Below, one piece after another: positions 12,600 through 22,429 of a DNA stretch of 64,000 bases; position 1 is the first letter of the stretch; each line of letters begins with the position of its first letter. The position numbers and the translations under genes were made by a program. Under the pieces are notes generated by a model. That model did not search any database. It worked only from the letters and a program-made list of their open reading frames with translations, and was not told the DNA's origin. The stretch comes from Dermatemys mawii (lineage: Eukaryota > Chordata > Testudines > Dermatemydidae), in NCBI GenBank assembly GCA_007922305.1, contig ML677358.1, positions 12,479,343-12,543,342 of the forward strand, given 5' to 3'.

Positions 12600-14430
12600 A
12601 GCCAAAGACAATTAGTCCCCTAGGTTGACTATCCAGATCGAGGCAAGTTTTGCTGGGCAGTTTAGAGAAACTGGTATTGTTGCTGCTCATGCTAGATTTT
12701 TGCTTTGGGTAAAGATAGGACCTCATTTTCCAGAGCTGTCTAGCTGGCATGATTTTTCAAGAGCAAGCTCAAGTCAAACATTTGACAAGGGTCTTTTTTT
12801 TTTTAATCTAAAGGACTATTTGACAGTGTATTCATATCACAGATTGCCAGCTGAGCTGTCAAACAAAAGTTATATAAATCCACATATTAATATAGGATCA
12901 CCTGTCTGAAACAAAATTGATCTGGAAATAAAGTCTTCACAGGGGGAATTTACTGAACGGCTACCAGTTGGGAAAGTGGGGAAAGGATAACATCTAGTGT
13001 GTTCTTTCTGTACCCAGTTGTAGAAGAGAAATTGATTTCTTTCTGTACCTAGTAGAAGAGAAGTTGATTTCCTATTGCGTTAGGTTTTCATATTCATAAA
13101 AGAACTGTGTTAAAACATGGTACAAGAGTGCCTGCAATAGACTGCAAATGTCTGACACATAAATACCAGCCAGATAAATTGTAAGCTGTTTCGGGGCAGA
13201 AGCCTGACATCACATTTGCTCTATGAACACAACACAAAACGGCAGCAATGTAATCAGATAATAAGAAATTTAAAATGCATTTTGTTTACCTAAAAAGGTA
13301 CCAAGAAGAAGAGCCAACCTAGCATGGAAACACATACTGCATACACACGATTACGAAGATGACTTTGAAAAACATCTGTTGCTGATTGGACCTGAAAATC
13401 CCTAATTAGGTACTATAAACAGTTACGTAAACAATCCTTTTTCCTAATAAAAATCCTTAGAAAGAGTAGTCAGTTCTCATGCAAAGAGTCTATTTCTCAA
13501 ACATAAAGGAACATTCAACCATTAGGATTTAGGTCAGGAGAAACCACACAAAAAAAACAAGCCAGTGAGGCCTTAGCAGGTGTTAATGGTCATAGCGCCA
13601 TTGGTTTCAATAGAGCTATGTCAACATACACCATCTGAGGATGGTCCCTTAGGCACTAGTTAAACTGCATTGTTTGAACTGATGCAAATTTTTGAGCTAT
13701 ACCAAATTCTCTCTCTCTTTCTAACTCACTACATTTGTTTCTTCCCTGGAAATCTTCCTCTCAGGCTCAAACCATATTTGCCAGACTTTGATCTCAGAAA
13801 TTTTGCAGTCTAATTATAAACCCTTGAAAAGTTAGACATATATTGGAAACACAGAGGCAAACTAACCTATAACAGATGCAAGGGGCAACTTTAGAGTAAG
13901 AGTCTCTAAAACACTAGAGTAAGTTAAGATTAGTCGCTTTTAAACATTTTCCTGCATCCTTCTACCCCAGCATGACACCGACAACTAGTTCTCCACATAG
14001 GTCAAGAACCTTCAATTAAGAGGTTTAAAATCATTCTGCTATATATAACCTCGATAACACCCATCAACCTATTCTGCTAGAGGTTCTTGAAGCTTGTTTA
14101 CATCTGGGCTATCATTTGCTGCTTCTGCAAAATCTATCAAGATTCACTTAGCAAGGAAAGTAGTTTAAGAGTAACTTCCCTCCGATTGAGAGTCACCATC
14201 TGCTCGATAAATCCGAGAGGAGTTAGAAAGGTATAGTCAGAGACTATACCATCTTCTCTGCTTTGCAGAGCAACAGATCAACGCAATTCTCAATAAAGAA
14301 AAGATATCAGGATGAAGCGTGTGATAGAAATAGTAAGTTGTCCCCAGATTCTGTGAATGAGGCTTATTGCCATCAAAACATGAAGGCTCATTCCTCTTTT
14401 ACACACTAAGTACATTCAGTGTAGAATGTC
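12600..14430. other. Unique intronic sequence
   Basis: No feature recognised between the two members of the inverted MITE pair. Confidence 0.4.
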
Positions 14431-14434
14431 GAGG

Positions 14435-14721
14435 CTCAGCTCTGGTCTACGCTGGTGGGGGGATCGACCTAACATACGCAACTTCAGCTACGTGAATAGT
14501 GTAGCTGAAGTCGACATATTCAGGTCAACTTTCCTCAGCGTCTTCACAGCGCTGAGTCAGCCGCTGCTGCTCCCTCGTCAACTCCACCTGCACATCTCAC
14601 CATGGTGGAGTCGATGGGAGAGCACTCGGGGATCGATTTATCATGTCGATGAGACGTCATAAATTGATCCCCGAAAGATCGATCTCCACCTGCCAAACCG
14701 GCGGGTAGTGTAGACCTGGCC
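14435..14721 (-). mobile_element. MITE, same family as 12076-12378, copy 2 (inverted)
   Basis: Read on the minus strand it begins GGCCAGGTCTACACTACCCG and follows copy 1 almost base for base, including the 'gatcgatctttcggggatcaattta', 'ccccgagtgctctccca' and 'tgtcgacttcagctacactattcacg' segments. The other end (CTCAGCTCTGGTCTACGCT) forms the degenerate inverted repeat. I estimate about four in five bases agree by eye. Non-coding. Confidence 0.82.
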
Positions 14722-14969
14722 TTTGACTCTTTAACCTAATGGCTCACTGGCAACATTACAAACTGTCATTTATTATCTATATTGGGGCAGCGTCAAGAGC
14801 TTCCAGTCCAGAAGGTGGCCTGATTGTATAGCATATTTGCACAAACACATAGATAGACATGGTCCCTCTCTAAGGCACTGCCTTTTGAGCCAAGCATTCC
14901 AGTGCCCAGCCGGTAACATTTCGTGTGTACAAAAAAGAGCCAAGCTAGAAAGAGAGCAGCTCAGTCACA

Positions 14970-15800
14970 GCCAAGATGGGGTAGCTCGGGCTTCCCCACA
15001 AGCTTCAGCCTGAACAGAAGGTAATGCTAGCATCCGTCTACTGGAGTAGGCATTGAGTCACTTCTATGCAGCTCAGATCTCAGCGAGCACTCCTTCCTGG
15101 CCACCCACCAGGAGTGCTGTGAGGGGAATTCAAACCTCTGGATCCCTTGGGTGTGTCAGACTCTTGAAGCCTTAACAAAGTGCAGCCACTGTCCCAAGCT
15201 CGGATTCCTTGGTGCACACTCAGGGCACAGACCTTCTATCTGGCAACCCACTCCGAGTGCTGGGACCTGTTGTCCCACTGCTTAGCCCCTCCAGGGGCAC
15301 CACTCTCCTTTCAGAATCCAAGAACTCCACCCTGAAGGTGTGAAGCTTCTGTCTTACAGTTTAACCCACTCGGGGACATGCACTAGTTGTGAAGCACACA
15401 CACATATATACACTTTGCACAGTTCAACGTCTTTATGCTTCTTAATCAAGGAAAGCACTGGAGAGTACAGATCATATAAAGTAATCAAGCATCCAAAACG
15501 CAATGTCCCTCACTAGCTCACACTTCCCTTGGGAGATCATCTATGTTCCAGCAAGCACACAGGAAGGGTCCTCCGCCCCTAGCCTACCACACCCATGCAA
15601 GTCTTAATCTAATACAAAAATTATGTCTCTCTTCCTCAGCGTCCCCTCCCCCGGATTCATTTATACATGCCTGCTAGGGGCATCTGCTTGGTTTGCTCTA
15701 CTCCTGGTAACTTTCCATTACATCAACGCATGCCCCCTTGTCTCCCATCCCTTCAGACAAGAAGAAGTGGGCTCACAGAAGAAGTGGGCCCACCCTCTCA
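14970..15800. repeat. Possible old retroelement-like block, unclassified
   Basis: The block has a different texture from its flanks. It is C/T-rich with repeated promoter-like phrases, for example 'ggattccttggtgcacactcagggcacagaccttctatctggcaacccactc' and 'accctgaaggtgtgaagcttctgtcttacagtttaacccactc'. It resembles long interspersed repeat sequence of reptiles, but I see no LTR boundaries or coding remnant and cannot name it. A 12-bp direct repeat 'agaagaagtggg' near 15761 and 15779 is local. Unique sequence is the alternative. Confidence 0.3.
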
Positions 15801-15894
15801 AGGTGTTTTACTTTCAATAGACCACATTTGAATGCTGACCACGCACCATTGTCTCTGGCCCAGTAAAGACATAACCCTGTTAACTCATGGTAGA

Positions 15895-16022
15895 TATTAT
15901 ATTCCAGGAGGCAGAGACACAAGGTGGGCGAGGTAATATCTGTTATTGGATCAACTTCTGTTGGTGAGAGAGACAAGCTTTCGAGCTACACAGAGCTCCC
16001 CTTCAGGTCTGGGAAATGTACT
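15895..16022 (+). mobile_element. SINE-like dispersed repeat fragment
   Basis: The text 'caaggtgggcgaggtaatatctgttattggatcaacttctgttggtgagagagacaagctttcgagctacacagagctccccttcaggtctggg' is a unit I recognise as widely dispersed in turtle genomes. It shares an 'agctttcg' core and end style with the repeat at 51596. Family name not assigned. Confidence 0.6.
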
Positions 16023-17039
16023 CTGTCACCACTAAATAATTTAATGATAATTTCATAAAATCATCCACAATTCAGAACTGGTACAGATGAGAACCTCAAA
16101 TTATCACATATGGCCATTCCAAGGATGCCCATGTCACAGTGCTTGTGTCAGGGTCCTGCACTGAAGTCTTTAGAAGGCAAAGGTTGAGAGTTTGGGCTGA
16201 ATTTTAGAACTTACTGTAAAAACTGATTTGGCAAAGCCAATACAATTAAGAGGAGTCCTAAATATAGCATAGACAGACTGCTGCTGCTTGTTTTTTAATG
16301 TAATTAGATGACATTGTCCTATCTAGAATACCAGAAAGAACAAGGTCTTCAACTAACTTTTAAAGAGCCTTAAATCTGTCAATGGGGATCAGAACACCAG
16401 TTGTTCCAGAAACAAACTGAAAACAGCGACTAAGGAGAAGAGAGGAAGGGACTTTCCAGAGAGAGTTTCTCTCACAATCATCACTCCAGGAATAAAAATA
16501 GTCTCATACTGCAGCCTTTAATGGCTCTACAGAGATCCTCATATGGGGTTAGGTTGAGATTTACACTTGGCGAGACATAATGGGCAGTGCATAGTTGCAT
16601 CGCTCCAGTAGAAGCCTCTGGAGGGAACTGAGATGCCGTCATGATTCCTGTCCCAGTTCTCCCTTGCTCCGTGGAGGAAATAGGGCAGCATCTGCCCTCT
16701 ACAAGTTACTTCCTCCTCAAGCCAGCTCAGTATGCTTGGTCGATGTGTTGCGGAATGGAGATAAGCCTAAACTTTGTCCCTACCCACTTGCGTGGGGAAA
16801 GGGTGAGTAAATAGCTCTACAAGGTGTCTGTCTGGCTCCCTGTCATTTTCAGGGTGGCAATATCAAGGACGCTTACACCTCTTACTCTCCAGTGCAATGA
16901 CATACATAAGGACACACCACTATTTTTCTTTTCCTCAAAATACTTTCAGAGGATGCGTTCCTTCAATATTAATGTGATTTTAAATGTATGAAAGTCGCTT
17001 ATTACATCAACTTTGCAATATCTCACTGACACACGTAGT

Positions 17040-17750
17040 ATCTCAGGGGGACACCCTGCACCCCCATGTTCATCCTTATGATATGATTGTGTGAAATCCA
17101 GTGTAAAGTTTGTCATGCTGGGTGTCTTGGTAAAGCTCATGATGTACTGAGCACTGTTGATATAGTGATGTATATAGTTATGAGGCTGAAAATGTGTCCT
17201 CATAGCTTAAAACAAGCCCAGGCAAAACTCTTGAGGAACAGAGGGGAAGTTCACACCTCATCAGGGCATGTATTGGACAAACCCAGCCCAGCCTCACAGG
17301 AACAAAGGACACTGGCCTAGGTAGCAACAAAGGATCTGTTGGATTTCCGAGTCACCCCCACTTCTCTGGGTCAGTCAGGGACTATGATGAGATAATGTTC
17401 ACTTGACCCTGAAGTGGGGCGGGAGGGACGCAAAAACAAGATAACAAGCCTGGTACATATCAACTTCTTTGTTAAATTGACAAACTCATATAAGCTTGCA
17501 GCATCCAGCGGGCATAACTGGACACTGCAAGACAGAGGTTCCTAGAGTTGTGTCTGGGACCGGAGATATTGGCTAGTGTCCTTCGGTTGCACAATCCAAG
17601 CAGTTTACATGTCAGAGGCTGTGCGTGAACAGCCTGGGAGTGGGGGTTCTCACAGCGGACCAGGGTAAGGCAGGCTCCGAGAGTCTAGGATTGGAGTGAC
17701 CTAGTAGATCACCAGTCCAGATAACACCAGGGGAATGTCACATTCACTTT
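17040..17750 (+). mobile_element. Probable retroelement/LTR-like dispersed repeat, unclassified
   Basis: This block of about 0.7 kb ('gtgaaatccagtgtaaagtttgtcatgctgggtgtcttgg', 'gaggctgaaaatgtgtcctcatagcttaaaacaagcccagg', 'gtaaggcaggctccgagagtctaggattggagtgacc') reads as a unit I associate with multi-copy sequence in turtles. It has no open frame of note and no clear termini. The call rests on recognition, not on structure visible here; a repeat-library search would settle it. Confidence 0.4.
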
Positions 17751-17763
17751 GATCACTATAAAG

Positions 17764-17969
17764 CAGGCCCGCACAACATGCGGCCCCGGGGCCGCATGCG
17801 GCCCGCACGGGCTCACTGTGTGGCCTGTGGGGGCTGTGTAGGGGTGGGGCAAGCCAAGCAGTGGGGTGGGGGGAAGCAGATGGGGCAGGGGGAGGGCGGG
17901 GCTTTTCAGCCTCCAGGTGGTTTTTTGCAATAATATGGCCCTTGCTGCTTTCCGAGTTGTGCAGCCCTG
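17764..17969. mobile_element. 206-bp hAT-type MITE with perfect 8-bp target duplication
   Basis: The element runs from CAGGCCCGCACAACATGCGG to CCGAGTTGTGCAGCCCTG; the ends are inverted (CAGGCCCGCACAAC versus CAGGGCTGCACAAC). It is flanked on both sides by the identical octamer CTATAAAG (17756-17763 and 17970-17977), the duplication size of hAT transposases. The interior is GC-rich with a palindromic 'gcggccccggggccgc' and has no coding capacity. The perfect duplication argues for fairly recent insertion. Confidence 0.9.
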
Positions 17970-17999
17970 CTATAAAGCATGCACTGCAGCAAGTATTGT

Positions 18000-18032
18000 T
18001 TTTTAAAGTCCATCGTTTTAAAGTCCATCGTT
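18000..18032. repeat. Two-copy tandem repeat of about 15 bp
   Basis: 'ttttaaagtccatcg' is followed at once by 'ttttaaagtccatcg' then 'tttcactgg'. A simple local duplication. Confidence 0.8.
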
Positions 18033-18049
18033 TCACTGGCCAAAACTTG

Positions 18050-18930
18050 ATCTGAACTGCTAGCTACAAAGGGTGCACAATGGAAAAACAAACAAAGGGC
18101 TAGCACGATTTTAAAGACAGGACAGTACTAGCTCTTAATTTGTTAGAAGCTAGCCAGGTGCATTTACATCAGCTTGTAAAATACTAGTAAACCCCAAACA
18201 CAATCCGTACAGAAGAGCAAAAAGTCAGGGCTATGTTTGGTATTGAGGAGATTTCAGACCGAGAGGGAACGCATTTGGATATTGCCCATCACATTTATAA
18301 AGGACAGAATTTCCTCTTTAATTTTGCATTCACTTTGAAAGCTGGGAAGGGGTGAATAAGAGATATGTGTTAATATAAACATGCATGTTTTCAGTTTAAA
18401 ACTATTCGAGCCATTTGGAGCTTTCCAAACAAAAGCAAAACTTTCTTTCAAGTGTGTTTTCCTCATGGATTAAGCAACACGCACGTTGATTAAAATATTA
18501 GTCTAACTGAGAAGTCAGAACTGGTAGAAGACCTACTGAAACCTGGTGGGGAAAGTAGAAAAACATTTTATTTAGGGAAAATAATGAGTCATCCTTGTGG
18601 CACATTGTTTTTGCTGTTACAGACTAACACGGCTATCAATCTGAATTCTACTTAGAGACCATTCTGTTTACCCAGTATATTGCTTGCTGCCTGGTTTTAT
18701 TCGAGTCACTTGCCTGTAAAACCATATCTATGTAAGGCTTACTCTCCTGTATGCAAATTCACAATGTTATATGCATGAAGTGTTTCAGGAACATTTCTCA
18801 GGAGAATTCAGGACTAAAGTTTTTTGATTAGCCGCACTGGTCCAACAGATATTGCAATATGCATGTAAAACCCCATCCTGTAAACCCTTTGTGTTCACAT
18901 TTACAAACCCACAGTCCACTCTGCAAGTAC
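18050..18930. other. Unique intronic sequence with a small repeat fragment
   Basis: At 18588-18650 the text 'catccttgtggcacattg...acagactaacacggctatc' carries pieces of the SINE-like repeat described at 51596. Nothing else recognised. Confidence 0.4.
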
Positions 18931-18935
18931 AGGGA

Positions 18936-19055
18936 GTGGGCTTGATTCAGCACAATCTATAGCCAAGATCCTGCAGACACTTAAGCATATGCTTAATTTT
19001 ACTCATACCAGTAGTCCCATTGATTACAGTGAGGCTGGTGTGAGTGCAGATAAGC
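18936..19055. repeat. Ancient palindromic dispersed repeat, left part
   Basis: 'cacttaagcatatgcttaattttactcataccagtagtcccattgattacagtgagg' matches the old 'taagcatgtgcttaa ... cccattgacttcaatggga' family also seen at 41735. It is interrupted by the hAT element at 19056 and resumes at 20097 ('agataagcacatacttcagtgtttgtaggatcaaggccc'). Confidence 0.65.
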
Positions 19056-20096
19056 CGAGGTGGCAAACTTTTTGGCCCGAGGGCCAAACAGGGCTTCAAA
19101 ATTGTGCAGAGGGCCGGGTAGGGAAGGCCCCGGCCCCATCCAACCCCCACCCACTTCTCGCCCCCTGACAACCCCCCTCAGAACCCCGACTCATCCAACC
19201 CCCCTTCCTTGTCCCGATCGCCCTCCCAGAGACCCATCCCACTCTAACTGCCCCCCAGAACCCCACCCCCTATCTAGCCCCCCTGCTATCTGTTCCCTGA
19301 CTGCCCCCGCCCTAGACCCCCCCACACCCTAACCACCACCCCCAGCCCTCACCACCTAAGACCCCTTCCCCCCAAACTGGCTTACCTGCTCAGCCAGGCG
19401 TGGGGCCCCATGGCTCGCAGCGCTCCGCCCAGCCACGCATCTTGCCATGCTCCGTCCGGCATCCCGGGCCGGTGCTGGGAGCGCGGGGCAATGCGGCTTG
19501 CCGTGGTCGGCCAGGCACCCTCGGCTCAGGGCGCGGGGCCCCATGATAAGATGCGCTTGGCCCAGCCCCCGGCTTGGAGCATGGGGCTTTTTGTGCTGGG
19601 CCCGGCCCCCCGACTGGGAGCATGGGCCGCGGGGCCCAGCCCCCTTGCTGGGAGTGCGGGGCCGCGGGGCTTTTCGCGCTGGGCCTGGCCCCCCGGCCGG
19701 GAGCGCAGGGCCACTGGGCTTTCCGTGCTGGGCCCGGCTCCCCGGCCGGGAGCGCGGGGCCGCAGGGCTTGCCGCGCTCGGCCCAGACCCCCAGACGGGA
19801 GCTTGGGGCCGTTGGGCTTTCCGCGCTGGGCCTTGCCCCCCCGGCTGGGAGCACGGGGCCGCGGGGCTTTTCGCGCTGGGGCCGGCCCAACCCCACAGCC
19901 GGGAGCACAGGGCTTGCGGCACTCAGCCTGACCCCCCACAGGGAGCGCGGGGCCGTGCAGCTTGCCGCGCTCGGCCCAGACCCCTGGCCGGGAGTGTGGG
20001 ACCGCGCGGCCCTGCCCCCCGGCCCAAGCTCGCGTGCCTGATGAAAATGGCTGGCGGGCCACATGTGGCCCGCGGGCCGTAGTTTGCCCACGTCTG
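19056..20096 (+). mobile_element. 1.04-kb GC-rich hAT-type element with internal minisatellite, copy A
   Basis: The ends are inverted: GAGGTGGCAAACTTTTTGGCCCGAGGGCC on the left and CAGACGTGGGCAAACTACGGCCCGCGGGCC read inward from the right. It is flanked by the perfect octamer AGATAAGC (19048-19055 and 20097-20104). The left arm is C-rich; the right 450 bp is a run of ~49-bp units listed separately. Several long frames on both strands arise only because stop codons are rare in this GC-rich repeat; I see no transposase. Copy B lies at 58658-59415 in the opposite orientation. It is inserted into an older palindromic repeat. Confidence 0.9.
19575..20015. repeat. Minisatellite of ~49-bp units inside the hAT element
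   Basis: About nine degenerate units of the form gggcc(t/c)ggccccccggc... (g/c)gggagcgcggggccgcggggcttttcgcgct follow one another. Neighbouring units near 19680, 19729 and 19778 are about 49 bp apart. Because 49 is not a multiple of three, the repeat reads open in several frames and gives low-complexity Gly/Pro/Ala/Arg-rich translations. G-runs on one strand give quadruplex potential (inference). Confidence 0.85.
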
Positions 20097-20233
20097 AGAT
20101 AAGCACATACTTCAGTGTTTGTAGGATCAAGGCCCAAATCTAGACACACTGAGATTCGTAAGAGATGCTATCTAGTTCAATTAACAGTTAACTGGGAAGG
20201 AGTCATTATCTAGGTGTTTCACATCGGTATGAT

Positions 20234-20255
20234 AAAAAAAAAAAAAAAAAAAAAA
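20234..20255. repeat. Poly-A run
   Basis: About 22 adenines following 'ggtatgat'. No upstream retroposon body was recognised, so it is listed as a simple repeat. Confidence 0.85.
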
Positions 20256-20514
20256 GAGACCTGCAAGATAAACTCATTTATGAGGTGACAGTGAGGCAAC
20301 ATCCTTCAGTGGCATAGTGTCACGATGTTTCCTAACATCTTATCAGCCAGTCATTTATGGGATGGTGAAATGGTCCTGAAAGATACAGCGTGCCCCCACT
20401 TAAGCTGGAATGAAATCCATACAATGCTGGATAGCTGGCAGCTATACATCCCCAGCTGTGCCTCTTGACTGCCAAGCAATAGGATGGGAGGGACTGTGGT
20501 GAAGGCATTGCACT

Positions 20515-20636
20515 TAGGGTGACCAGACTGCAAGTGTGAAAAATCGTGACGGGGGTGGGGGGCAATAGATGCCCATATAAGAAAAAGCCCCAAAATCGGG
20601 GCTGTCCCTATAAAATCAGGACATCTGGTCACCCTA
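20515..20636. mobile_element. 122-bp hAT-type MITE, TAGGGTGACCAGA family, copy 1
   Basis: It begins TAGGGTGACCAGA and ends with the exact reverse, roughly TCTGGTCACCCTA. Flanking octamers are ATTGCACT (20507-20514) and ATAGCACT (20637-20644), 7 of 8 identical. The core contains 'ccatataagaaaaagccccaaaatcggg'. Copies 2 and 3 are at 37591 and 59788; this one has the opposite internal orientation to copy 3. Confidence 0.9.
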
Positions 20637-20739
20637 ATAGCACTGGAACGCAGGGGATGTACAATCAGACAACTTCCTGTGTGATGTTGGCTAGGTCACA
20701 ATCTCTGACACTGGCAAATTGGATATAATAATATTTCCC

Positions 20740-20895
20740 CTCTCTTGCCCTTTATCTTGTTTGTTTAGACTGCAAGCATTTCAGAAAAGGATCTGACTTG
20801 CCATGTGTTTGCACAGGACTTAGCACAATGGAGCTCCAATCTCATTTGGGGACCTCTAAGTACTGCTCAATATGAAATTGAATAATAATGTGTGC
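20740..20895 (-). mobile_element. CORE-SINE/MIR-type tail fragment
   Basis: 'gtttagactgcaagcatttcagaaaaggatctgacttgccatgtgtttgcacaggacttagcacaatggagctccaatctcatttgggg' parallels the tail at 10741 word for word with substitutions. Confidence 0.6.
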
Positions 20896-20899
20896 GCAT

Positions 20900-22345
20900 G
20901 GAGGGCTGCCTCAGAAGGGATAAGAGCCCCTCCCCCGACCTTTTTGGAAATAATATTTGTATGTAACACCACTGGAGTATATGGTGCTTTACAAAGAGCA
21001 GATGGGACAGCATCTTGTCCTGGAATTTCTCCCATTATTAAATGAACAAAATGCAACTTTAGCAATGATAGAATTTGGTAATGAACATTCTTCCATCAAT
21101 AACAACAAAAAGTCTATCTCAAAAAGCTCTTGCATTAAATAAATATATAAAATCTTGGACTGCAAGTAACCCAGCCACTCTCTGTGTTCAAAAGCCAATG
21201 ACCTCAGTGTCTCTGCTAAGTAGCTGCAATAACAGAGAAGGTAATTTACCGCAGAAACACTTACGGTAAATAACACAGGCATCAATGGTGAACTCTATCT
21301 GGTACATTTAATTTATGGTTAGCTGCTCAATAAACATTTAACTATTTTTTCTTTTTTTAAAAAAAAAAGTTTAGGTATGTGAAACCACATGAATATGCCT
21401 GTCAGAAGTTCTAGGAACAGCCATAAACACTGTGGACACCATAAACAAATCTAAATTAGTTCACTAAACAAACAGGTCATTGATATACCCATTCAGGGAA
21501 TGTTTAGACTTGCAAATCATCAGGTTTGAGTCATGCATCCTAAATTAACAAACAAAAAGACACTTTCGCATGTAAAGCTACATATTTTCCTCTTTAAAAC
21601 TAGGGCTTTCTAGAATTGCTGTGTAGCTTGATTTAGTAAAAACAATGATCTCTTGCCTGAACAATAGTTACAATGTAGAGAAAGAGGCCTGAACTCAGAA
21701 CGGGTTCGGGATGCAAGCTCACTGCTCTGAACCCCATGAGCTGGCTTGGCAGAATTAAATGGTTTGTTTTTAATATAATATCAGTGGACAACATGGATGT
21801 TTATTTTAAAGAATTTTTCAGATTTTGTCTATTTCAATTTTCAGGGTTGCAGGAAAATTTAGACAGTTATTTGATGGACAGTAGACTTTGAGATTCAAAA
21901 AGTTAAAACTTTAGAACCATTAAAAAACAAACTGTCAGTATCACATGCAACAATATGCTGAGTAAATATCCTTAAGTCAATTTCTAATAAATTCTCAGGC
22001 AACGCAAGAAAAATGCTACTGATCTGTACATTTCAGTCGTCATTGATGGCATGGCTTTTTGATCAGTTTGTCCACACACAATGAAATCAAGATTTAACAA
22101 TAAAAATCTAACCACTCCAGACCTACCCATGAGCTGAATCTGATAGCTGCAATTTATCCCAGGGAAGTGTGGGCCAATTCTTATTTTGATTCCCTCCCCT
22201 CCTCAATTCAGCAGTCCTTCAGATCTAAGCTTTTGGCTCCTGTTCATTACAGGGAAGTAGGCCCTGATTCTTCCCTGCCTTCCATATTATTTTTAAAGAA
22301 AGTGGGGGAAAAATCTCAGTAAAAATACAATGAATATTAAATAAT
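20900..22345. other. Unique intronic sequence
   Basis: Nothing recognised; several A/T-rich runs near 21350. Confidence 0.4.
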
Positions 22346-22349
22346 AGTA

Positions 22350-22425
22350 ATATTGATTATTTATGCTATACTAATACCACAGAGCCTCAGCCATGGATCA
22401 GGACAAGCTTACAATCTAACAAATA
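22350..22425 (+). mobile_element. CORE-SINE/MIR-type tail fragment
   Basis: 'tatgctatactaataccacagagcctcagccatggatcaggacaagcttacaatctaac' matches the plus-oriented tail at 42040 with an internal deletion. Confidence 0.5.
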
Positions 22426-22429
22426 CTTC

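Noticed and set aside
19575..20015. CRISPR-like array
   Set aside because: Units are contiguous without unique spacers, in a vertebrate-type intron within a transposon; it is a minisatellite.
19356..20149. Overlapping frames of 155-246 codons on both strands
   Set aside because: They arise in several frames of the GC-rich ~49-bp repeat where stop codons are rare; low-complexity Gly/Pro/Ala/Arg translations with no domain.
20234..20255. Poly-A tail of a processed pseudogene
   Set aside because: The upstream sequence shows no cDNA-like frame or flanking duplication.
20515..20636. Tc1/mariner MITE with TA target duplication
   Set aside because: TA flanks are present, but all three copies show longer 8-bp near-matches outside TAGGG...CCCTA, which fits hAT better.
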